From a bacterium HR23 (GTDB taxonomy: Bacteria > Chloroflexota > Dehalococcoidia > Lucifugimonadales > HRBIN23): 5,652 nucleotides of DNA. This document shows, in pieces, positions 1 through 5,652 of the stretch; position 1 is the first letter of the stretch; every line of letters starts with the position of its first letter. Position numbers and translations under genes: made by a program. The stretch covers positions 1-5,652 of the forward strand of contig BEHZ01000111.1 in NCBI GenBank assembly GCA_002923335.1. The letters run 5' to 3'. The notes beneath the pieces are model-generated. The model was not told the DNA's origin. It did not search any database and saw nothing but the letters and a program-made list of their open reading frames with translations.

Positions 1-1098
1 TACCTCACTCGTCCTGCTCCCCTCTGGGGCGAGGGGATGCAGAGGGCGGTTGCCCTGGCCCTTGTCGGTGGCATAGGGTGGGGCTTCCACTGGCTGGCGC
101 TGGCACGGGTGGACACGGGGTCGGTGCTCCGCCAGGTCTACCTCTATCTGTTCGCCTTCCTGGGCGGAGCGGTTACCACCCTGGTGGTCTCGGCCCTTGT
201 GCTGTTTGCGGTGCTGGCGTGGGCCCTGGGGTTGCCCACCGTGCCCACCGCCCAGCACTTCCGCATCGTGCCCCAGGTCCTGCCAGCACTCCTGGTCGGG
301 AGCGCCCTGCTGGCGTATCACTGGCGGGTGGTGCAGGGGGAGTCGGCCAGACGGGAGGGGCATTTGGAAGGGGCTCGGCGGGCCTTCGGCTACATCCTGG
401 CCGGTCTGGGTCTGGCGACACTGGTGGCGGGGCTGGTCTCCCTGCTGGGGCTTCTCCTGGGCTTCGCGGTGCCGGGGATGGGCACCCCCCTGGTGGGCAT
501 GGAACCGTGGCGAGGCCTGCTGGCTCTGGCCCTGACCCAGGTCGCCATAGGGGGGCCGTTGTGGGCGTGGCACTGGGGGCGGGCCCAAGGACGGGCGGTG
601 CGAGAGGGAGAGGCGGAGCGCACCACCCTGGCCCGACGCATCTTCCTGTATGCGGTGCTGTGTCTGCTGGCCCTGGTGGGCCTGGGGGGCGCCGTGGGCT
701 TCCTCTCCCTCCTCCTGCGGGACCTGCTGGCCGGACGCCTTTCGGCCGAGTTCCTGGGCGTGGGACGGTGGCCCCTGGCAGTAGTGCTCACCACCCTGGC
801 CTTTTTGCCTTACTACTGGCAGGTCCTCCGAGAGGATCAGCGGGCAGGCGCCGAAGGGGTGGGCAGACGCAAGGCGATAATTCTGGTGGTGGGGGAGCGG
901 GGGACCGCTCTCCGCTCCCAACTGGAGGAGGCCCTGGGCGTCTCGGTGCACACCCTCTGGGTAGAGGATGCGGAGGAGCCTCCCCACCTGACCCCCGAGG
1001 CCCTGGACGCCCTTCGGGAGCAGGTCCGCTCCATTCCCGGCCAGCGGGTGCTGATCGTTGCCCTGCGGGGGGTGGTGCAGGTGTATGGATGCCGGTAG
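1..1098 (+). CDS. DUF5671-like repeated multi-pass membrane protein, 5' partial
   Basis: Function is unknown; it is an integral membrane protein. The frame is open to the left edge. An ATG at 37 exists, but it sits inside a repeat unit, so the true start is probably outside the window. Counting from that Met, about seven hydrophobic stretches lie near residues 5-22, 34-64, 78-96, 115-145, 160-180, 201-229 and 246-262. They alternate between two patterns. One begins with Arg plus aromatics (RQVYLY, RRAFGY, RRIFLY). The other ends in an aromatic-His-Trp motif (FHW 17-19, YHW 94-96, WHW 178-180, degenerate YYW 259-261). This unit resembles DUF5671 as I know it from Chloroflexota proteins. Residues 275-353 are soluble-looking, with a hydrophobic strand IILVV near 281-285 and another, VLIVAL, near 338-343, suggesting a small alpha/beta domain. 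The stop is TAG at 1096. The family label comes from memory of its pattern and the membrane topology is firmer than the name. Confidence 0.75.
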   Translation, partial: YLTRPAPLWGEGMQRAVALALVGGIGWGFHWLALARVDTGSVLRQVYLYLFAFLGGAVTTLVVSALVLFAVLAWALGLPTVPTAQHFRIVPQVLPALLVGSALLAYHWRVVQGESARREGHLEGARRAFGYILAGLGLATLVAGLVSLLGLLLGFAVPGMGTPLVGMEPWRGLLALALTQVAIGGPLWAWHWGRAQGRAVREGEAERTTLARRIFLYAVLCLLALVGLGGAVGFLSLLLRDLLAGRLSAEFLGVGRWPLAVVLTTLAFLPYYWQVLREDQRAGAEGVGRRKAIILVVGERGTALRSQLEEALGVSVHTLWVEDAEEPPHLTPEALDALREQVRSIPGQRVLIVALRGVVQVYGCR

Positions 1099-1141
1099 AG
1101 GGCAATGCCCCCGCCAAGGGTCTATTGCGTGGGCTATCCAA

Positions 1142-1159
1142 CAAGCCCCAGGGGGCTTG
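1142..1159 (+). other. Short hairpin in the spacer before ffh
   Basis: CAAGCCC (1142-1148) can pair with GGGCTTG (1153-1159) around the four-base loop CAGG. This gives a perfect seven-pair GC-rich stem 44 bases after the stop of the membrane protein gene. No run of T follows, so it is not a classic intrinsic terminator. It could weaken read-through into ffh, or it could be chance in GC-rich DNA. Confidence 0.35.
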
Positions 1160-1185
1160 GGTGATGCTCTCTCGGCTGGTAGCAT
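1157..1185 (+). promoter_or_regulatory. Weak candidate promoter for ffh
   Basis: TTGGGT (1157-1162) and TAGCAT (1180-1185) are separated by 17 bases. They match the sigma-70-type -35 at three of six positions and the -10 at four of six. Transcription would begin near 1192, leaving a leader of about ten bases. The -35 half overlaps the hairpin at 1142-1159. The match is poor enough to be chance, but a separate ffh promoter is plausible because the upstream gene is unrelated. Confidence 0.25.
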
Positions 1186-1187
1186 AA

Positions 1188-1193
1188 AAGGGG
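1188..1193 (+). promoter_or_regulatory. Ribosome binding site of ffh
   Basis: AAGGGG lies nine bases before the ATG at 1203, in the A-rich stretch ATAAAAGGGG. It supports this start rather than the out-of-frame ATG at 1199. Confidence 0.5.
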
Positions 1194-1202
1194 TGGGTAT
1201 GC

Positions 1203-2528
<1,326 letters not shown>

Positions 2529-2537
<9 letters not shown>

Positions 2538-2548
2538 GCTCTACGCCA
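2529..2548. other. Hairpin around two facing stop codons, possible bidirectional terminator
   Basis: TGGCG (2529-2533) plus TAG (2535-2537) pairs with CTA (2541-2543) plus CGCCA (2544-2548). A2534 is bulged, and the loop GCT is exactly the three-base gap between genes. The TAG/CTA pairs follow automatically from two convergent TAG stops, but the five outer pairs do not. No T-run follows on either strand, so termination activity is uncertain. Confidence 0.35.
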
Positions 2549-3074
2549 AGGGGATAATCTCTCCCCGCACCTTTCCCCGCTCCACCTCCAAAATCCCCAC
2601 CGTTCCCAGCCGACCCACCAGGTTGTTGGGCAGGGTAGGACTTCCCGGGTTCGCCACCAGAACACCGTTGCGCCGGAAAAGGCCGGCGATATGGGTATCC
2701 CCACACACCACCACATCCACCTTGCGCCCCAGCAGGCGCACCATCAGCCCTTCCCAGTCGGCCCAGGGCACCTCCTCCGGCAGGGGGAAGGCGTGAATCA
2801 GCCCCAGGGTGATGCCCTCTATCTGGAGCAGGTGCACCGGCTGCACACGGGGGTCGTCGGGGACGCCGGGGCGCAGGGGGCCCTGGGGCACATCCCCGTT
2901 GCCCCGTGCCGCCAGCACGGGGGCTAACCCCTCCAGCCAGTCCAGCACCTGAATCACGTGCATATCCCCGGCATGGAGCACCAGGTCCACCCCTCGCAGG
3001 GCCTGGAAGACCTCCCGGGGCAAAGCATCCCCCGCCTCGGGAATATGGGTGTCGGCAATAAGACCGATGCGCAT
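2541..3074 (-). CDS. YfcE/MJ0936-type metallophosphoesterase
   Basis: Predicted two-metal phosphodiesterase of the calcineurin-like superfamily. Small members of this group cleave model phosphodiesters, but their physiological substrate is usually unknown. The protein is 177 residues, a normal size, and cytoplasmic (no signal peptide). Motifs in order are DTH (8-10), HAGD (34-37), GNGD (58-61), IHAF (93-96), GDTH (125-128) and NPGS (142-145). The expected metal ligands D8, H10, D37, N59, H94 and H128 are present. The first His of the usual GHTH is Asp126 here. I chose the ATG at 3074 because it opens directly with the core strand MRIGLIADTH and is preceded by a strong Shine-Dalgarno sequence. 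An in-frame ATG at 3158 would add 28 residues with no family resemblance. It is convergent with ffh and divergent from the peptidase gene. Confidence 0.92.
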   Translation of the reverse strand: MRIGLIADTHIPEAGDALPREVFQALRGVDLVLHAGDMHVIQVLDWLEGLAPVLAARGNGDVPQGPLRPGVPDDPRVQPVHLLQIEGITLGLIHAFPLPEEVPWADWEGLMVRLLGRKVDVVVCGDTHIAGLFRRNGVLVANPGSPTLPNNLVGRLGTVGILEVERGKVRGEIIPLA

Positions 3075-3076
3075 GG

Positions 3077-3086
3077 CTCTCCTCCT
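3077..3086 (-). promoter_or_regulatory. Shine-Dalgarno site of the phosphoesterase gene
   Basis: On the minus strand AGGAGGAGAG ends two bases before the ATG at 3074. The AGGAGG core sits six bases from it. This decides the start codon in favour of 3074 over 3158. Confidence 0.75.
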
Positions 3087-3115
3087 ACTATGTCCCACAG
3101 ACGCAGGGGTGTCAA
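3087..3115 (-). promoter_or_regulatory. Candidate promoter of the phosphoesterase gene
   Basis: On the minus strand, a perfect -35 hexamer TTGACA (3115-3110) is followed after 17 bases by CATAGT (3092-3087), which matches the -10 consensus at four of six positions. The -10 abuts the Shine-Dalgarno sequence. A start seven bases downstream would leave most of AGGAGG untranscribed, so promoter and ribosome site do not fit together perfectly. Either transcription starts unusually close or this -10 is not the real one. Confidence 0.4.
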
Positions 3116-3119
3116 GGAA

Positions 3120-3136
3120 GGGAATGGGGCGTTCCC
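3120..3136. repeat. Inverted repeat in the divergent control region
   Basis: GGGAA (3120-3124) and TTCCC (3132-3136) form an inverted repeat with a seven-base spacer. It lies between the two outward-facing -35 candidates (ends at 3115 and 3158), where a shared regulator could bind. The arms are only five bases, so chance is a real possibility. Confidence 0.25.
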
Positions 3137-3157
3137 ACCCCACCCGGCGAGGGGCCA

Positions 3158-3186
3158 TTGACCCCGTTCCCCTTCTGCCGTAGTCT
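3158..3186 (+). promoter_or_regulatory. Candidate leaderless promoter of the M28 peptidase gene
   Basis: TTGACC (3158-3163, five of six to the -35 consensus) is followed after exactly 17 bases by TAGTCT (3181-3186). TAGTCT fits the relaxed TANNNT form of a -10 element. Only six bases separate it from the ATG at 3193, so transcription would start at or next to the A of the start codon. This spacing is the arrangement described for leaderless genes, for example in Deinococcus. Confidence 0.45.
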
Positions 3187-3192
3187 AGGGGT

Positions 3193-4524
3193 ATGCATCA
3201 GCGTGTGGCGGGCCGGGCGGTCCTGCTGGGGGTGCTTCTCCTGGCGCTGGTGGGGTGCCAGAGGGCAACCCCCACGCCCGTCCTTACCCAACCCCCCCCG
3301 CCTTCCCCGACGCCCACCGCCCTCCCCACCCCTACCTTGTCCCCTCCCCTCGCCTCCTTCCCCCTGGGGGAGCAGGTCCTGGAATGGGTTCGGCAACTGG
3401 TGGCCCTCTCCCCTCGGGATACGGTCTCCGGGGGCGAAGCGAAGGGCGCCCAGTTCTTGGAGGATGCCTTCACCCGCATGGGCTACCAGGTGAGCCGTCA
3501 GCCCTTCCCGATTACCCTGGTGCAGAGTCATGTTGCCCTCCTGGCTCCCCAAGAGGCGACGGTGGAGGGCGCCCACCTGCTCCGCTCCGGCGAAGGGGAG
3601 GCCGAGGGGGAGGTGGTCTTCATCGGCCTGGCCCGGCCCGAGGATATCCCTTCGGGGGGCATAGCGGGAAAGATCGCCCTGGCGGACAGGGGAACCGTCA
3701 CCTTCCAGGAGAAGGCACGGGTCGCCGCCGAGGCCGGGGCGCGTGCCCTGCTGGTGGCCAATAACCAGCCGGGCCTCTTCCAGGGGGCTATGCAGAGCAC
3801 AGCACCCCTGCCGGTGGTGGGCATCAGCCAGGAGGACGGCCAGCGCCTCAAGGAGTTGCTGGCCCAGGGCACAGTCCGTCTGCGCCTGCGGGTCTGGCGC
3901 CAGGATTATCCCAGCCAGAACATCATCGCCGAAAAGCCCGGCCCCTCCGAGGGCGTTGTGCTCATCACCGCCCACTACGATACGGTGGAGGCTGTCCCCG
4001 GCGCCAACGACAACTCCTCAGGGGTGGGGGCACTCCTTACCCTGGCCCAGCGGTTGGGGGAGCGCTCCTGGCCCTTCACCCTCCGCTTCATCGCCTTCGG
4101 CGGAGAAGAGTTGGGCCTCTGGGGGAGCCGTGCCTATGTCCAGTCCCTTTCCCCGGAGGAGCGCCAGCGCATACGGGCGGTGCTCAACCTTGATGTGGTA
4201 GGGGCGGCGGCGAACCTGGCCACCACCGGTGACAACCCCCTGGCCCAAAGGATAGTGGAGGTGGCACGGGAAGCAGGCATCCCTCTGGGCTTTATAGACC
4301 TGCGAGACGCCGCCAGCGACCACCTCCCCTTCCTCCAGGCTGGCGTCCCGGCGGTCATCCTTACCACCCCCGATTTTCGCCTCATCCACACCCCCCAAGA
4401 CCGCCTGGAGTTCCTGGATAGAGAGAGCCTGGAGAACACGGTGCGCCTGGTAGAGGCGGTGCTCCAGCGCCTGTCGGCGGAGACACGCCAGGGCCGACGC
4501 CCCCCGGTGGGAGCAAGGGGATGA
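3193..4524 (+). CDS. Lipoprotein aminopeptidase, peptidase family M28 with PA domain
   Basis: Predicted two-zinc exopeptidase removing N-terminal residues from peptides outside the cytoplasm, anchored by lipid. The 443-residue protein starts with a lipoprotein signal: Arg/His-rich n-region, hydrophobic core at 9-20, lipobox LVGC with Cys22. A Pro/Thr/Ser-rich linker follows (about 23-57). A PA (protease-associated) domain covers about 135-235 (VVFIG, GKIALADRG, VVGIS). The M28 catalytic domain fills about 240-435. Its metal and catalytic residues are all visible: H261 and D263 in AHYD, D273 in ANDNSSG, E305/E306 in GGEELG (general base and ligand), D334 in NLDVVG, and H399 in IHTPQD, with SDH at 375-377. 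The upstream in-frame TAG at 3181 limits the start to 3193 or later. AGGGG is only one base from this ATG, poor ribosome-site spacing that fits a leaderless message. Its stop overlaps the tmk start. Peptide specificity cannot be read from the sequence. Confidence 0.93.
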   Translation: MHQRVAGRAVLLGVLLLALVGCQRATPTPVLTQPPPPSPTPTALPTPTLSPPLASFPLGEQVLEWVRQLVALSPRDTVSGGEAKGAQFLEDAFTRMGYQVSRQPFPITLVQSHVALLAPQEATVEGAHLLRSGEGEAEGEVVFIGLARPEDIPSGGIAGKIALADRGTVTFQEKARVAAEAGARALLVANNQPGLFQGAMQSTAPLPVVGISQEDGQRLKELLAQGTVRLRLRVWRQDYPSQNIIAEKPGPSEGVVLITAHYDTVEAVPGANDNSSGVGALLTLAQRLGERSWPFTLRFIAFGGEELGLWGSRAYVQSLSPEERQRIRAVLNLDVVGAAANLATTGDNPLAQRIVEVAREAGIPLGFIDLRDAASDHLPFLQAGVPAVILTTPDFRLIHTPQDRLEFLDRESLENTVRLVEAVLQRLSAETRQGRRPPVGARG

Positions 4525-5357
4525 AGGGATGCCTTATCACCTTTGAGGGGATAGAAGCGGCGGGAAAGACCACCCAGGCCCGCCTGCTGGTGCATCGCCT
4601 GCAGAGGGGGGGTGTCCCCGTCCTTTTGGTGCGGGAGCCCGGGGGAACCCCCCTGGGAGAGCGCCTGCGCCGTTTGCTGAAGAGCGCCCGCTTCCCGCTG
4701 GCCCCCGAGGCGGAGGCCCTCCTCTTCCTCTCCGCCCGTGCCCAGTTGGCCCAGCAGGTCATCATCCCCGCGCTGGAGCGGGGGCAATGGGTGGTATGCG
4801 ACCGCTGGGCGGACAGCACCCTGGCCTACCAGGGTTACGGGCGGGGCCTCCCCCTGGACGCCCTCCGTGCGGGGAACCAGATGGCCACCGCCGGCCTGCT
4901 CCCCGCCCTCACCGTCCTTCTGGACATCCCCCCGGAGGAGTCTGTGCGTCGGCGCTACCCCTCTGCCCACGACCGCTTTGAAACGGCGGGGCCGGACTTC
5001 CTGCGTCGGGTGCGGGAGGGATATCTGGCCCTGGCACGGGAGGAGCCAGGGCGCTGGCTGGTGGTGGATGCCACCCTCCCCCGCCAGGCCGTCGCCCGCA
5101 CGGTGTGGGAGCGGGTGCTCCCCCTCCTCGCCAGCCCCAACCCCCGTGCCCGCGGAGAGGCACCCGTTGGAGCGGCGCAGAGCCTCCGCCAAGCCCACCC
5201 CCAAAGGACAGTCAACACCTCTGGACAGGAGGACCGGGATGAAGATAGCCCAACTGACCGTCCGCATGGTGAGGTGGAATGCCCCCCCTTATCGCTCGGG
5301 GCGGAACGTCTTCGGGGGCGAAAAGCACCTGGGCGTCCTCACTATCCGCACCGATGA
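4521..5357 (+). CDS. tmk: Thymidylate kinase, with an over-long C-terminal reading frame
   Basis: Phosphorylates dTMP to dTDP with ATP, in the cytoplasm, for dTTP synthesis. The core is complete: P-loop GIEAAGKT (10-17), REPGGT (38-43), DRWADSTLAYQGYGRG (94-109), the strand LLDIPP, and a LID region with R143-R145 and HDRFE (150-154). Two motifs differ from the common forms: EAAGKTT where D-G-[AS]-GK[ST]T is usual, and DRW where DRY is usual. The kinase fold should end near residue 204 (ERVLPLLA), giving the typical size of about 205-215. The frame instead continues to 278. This tail is rich in Arg, Pro and Gly, resembles nothing I know, and shares 119 bases with the next gene in another frame. 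It is either a poorly constrained tail or the result of a frameshift hiding an earlier stop. The start overlaps the peptidase stop as ATGA, implying translational coupling. AAGGGG directly abuts the ATG. Confidence 0.93.
   Translation: MKGCLITFEGIEAAGKTTQARLLVHRLQRGGVPVLLVREPGGTPLGERLRRLLKSARFPLAPEAEALLFLSARAQLAQQVIIPALERGQWVVCDRWADSTLAYQGYGRGLPLDALRAGNQMATAGLLPALTVLLDIPPEESVRRRYPSAHDRFETAGPDFLRRVREGYLALAREEPGRWLVVDATLPRQAVARTVWERVLPLLASPNPRARGEAPVGAAQSLRQAHPQRTVNTSGQEDRDEDSPTDRPHGEVECPPLSLGAERLRGRKAPGRPHYPHR
5227..5232 (+). promoter_or_regulatory. Shine-Dalgarno site of the enolase-superfamily gene
   Basis: A perfect AGGAGG with six bases to the ATG at 5239. It lies inside the tmk reading frame and is the best argument that translation of the next gene starts at 5239. 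Confidence 0.75.
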
Positions 5358-5652
5358 GGGGTTTGAAGGGCATGCCTTCCTTGGCTCCCCCCGCCAGGGG
5401 GCCGAAGCCTTCGTCGGCCCCCTCTTGGAGTTCCTGAAGCCCATGCTCCTGGGGCGGAACCCTCTGGACATCGGCGCCCTCTGGCAGGAGATGTGGCGCA
5501 TGAACCGCGCGGTCTCCACCTACGCCATCGGTGCGGTGGATGTGGCCCTGTGGGATATCGCCGGGAAGGTGGCGGGTTTGCCCATCCATCGCCTTTTGGG
5601 CACCTGCCGGGAGAAGGTGCCCGCCTGCGCCAGTTCCCCCAGTTGGCAGCGG
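5239..5652 (+). CDS. Mandelate racemase/muconate lactonizing enzyme-type protein, 3' partial
   Basis: Enolase-superfamily protein of the MR/MLE type, whose members abstract a proton next to a carboxylate (sugar-acid dehydratases, racemases, cycloisomerases). Only the first 138 residues are in the window, and the frame is open at the right edge. They cover the N-terminal capping domain, which shapes substrate specificity, plus the beginning of the barrel. Visible are the opening strand MKIAQLTVRMV, a strand/turn LGVLTIRTDEGFEGHAF (31-47), a helix through PLLEFLKPMLLGRNPLDI, and the family signature at 95-121 (YAIGAVDVALWDIAGK, then GLPIHRLLG). The metal ligands and catalytic Lys/His of the barrel lie beyond the window, so the reaction cannot be named. 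The start is set by AGGAGG six bases upstream. The first 119 bases overlap the tmk frame. Confidence 0.88.
   Translation, partial: MKIAQLTVRMVRWNAPPYRSGRNVFGGEKHLGVLTIRTDEGFEGHAFLGSPRQGAEAFVGPLLEFLKPMLLGRNPLDIGALWQEMWRMNRAVSTYAIGAVDVALWDIAGKVAGLPIHRLLGTCREKVPACASSPSWQR

Noticed and set aside
1163..1185. ATGCT/AGCAT inverted repeat just before the ffh ribosome binding site
   Set aside because: A five-base stem with a 13-base loop is weak and likely chance.
78..1187. Long plus-strand frame (369 codons) overlapping the membrane protein gene
   Set aside because: It is dominated by Gly, Pro, Ala and Arg with no domain signal. It is a shadow frame of a GC-rich gene; the other frame has clear membrane segments and repeats.
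1099..1202. Possible SRP RNA gene next to ffh
   Set aside because: The spacer is about the right length, but none of the conserved SRP RNA apical-loop sequence or its long stem is visible.
3075..3158. Upstream in-frame start of the phosphoesterase at 3158
   Set aside because: The extra 28 residues have no family similarity and the strong AGGAGG lies before the ATG at 3074.
3261..3363. Low-complexity C-rich tract that could be a DNA repeat
   Set aside because: It encodes the Pro/Thr/Ser linker after the lipobox; there is no regular period at DNA level.
3112..3975. Minus-strand frame (287 codons) opposite the peptidase
   Set aside because: Gly-rich antisense of the Pro/Thr linker and PA domain, without family resemblance.
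4134..5267. Minus-strand frame (377 codons) opposite the peptidase and tmk
   Set aside because: No motif, low-complexity composition, and it spans the junction of two well-supported plus-strand genes.

Overview
This is a G+C-rich bacterial window (roughly two-thirds G+C by eye). It holds five protein-coding genes, packed tightly, and no RNA gene, mobile element or CRISPR array that I can see. A Chloroflexota (Dehalococcoidia-like) origin is the best guess. It rests on the repeated DUF5671-type membrane protein, the lipoprotein with a Pro/Thr-rich linker after its lipobox, and the codon style. No rRNA or other firm marker is present, so this assignment is inference.

Layout, left to right. (1) The 3' part of a multi-pass membrane protein (1-1098, +) whose reading frame is open to the left edge. 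It is built from repeated two-helix units and ends in a small soluble domain. (2) A 104-base spacer (1099-1202) with a small hairpin and a weak promoter candidate. (3) ffh (1203-2537, +), the protein subunit of the signal recognition particle. It is complete, but the nearly invariant DTAGR motif reads DTGGR. (4) Convergent to it and only 3 bases away, a YfcE-like metallophosphoesterase (2541-3074, -). (5) A 118-base divergent intergenic region (3075-3192) with a promoter-like element facing each way and an inverted repeat between them. (6) A secreted lipoprotein aminopeptidase of family M28 with a PA domain (3193-4524, +). (7) tmk, thymidylate kinase (4521-5357, +), whose start overlaps the peptidase stop as ATGA. 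Its reading frame runs about 74 codons past the kinase fold and into the next gene. (8) The N-terminal domain of a mandelate racemase/muconate lactonizing enzyme-type enolase-superfamily protein (5239 to the right edge, +), with a strong Shine-Dalgarno site.

How the genes fit together: ffh serves co-translational membrane targeting and tmk serves dTTP synthesis. The peptidase would act outside the membrane, and the enolase-superfamily protein is probably a catabolic dehydratase, racemase or cycloisomerase. The peptidase-tmk-enolase block looks like one transcription unit, though its members share no obvious pathway. I see no new multi-gene system. What deserves a second look is small in scale: motif substitutions in Ffh, the phosphoesterase and Tmk, the over-long tmk frame, a candidate leaderless promoter, a hairpin formed around two facing stop codons, and the internal repeat of the membrane protein.
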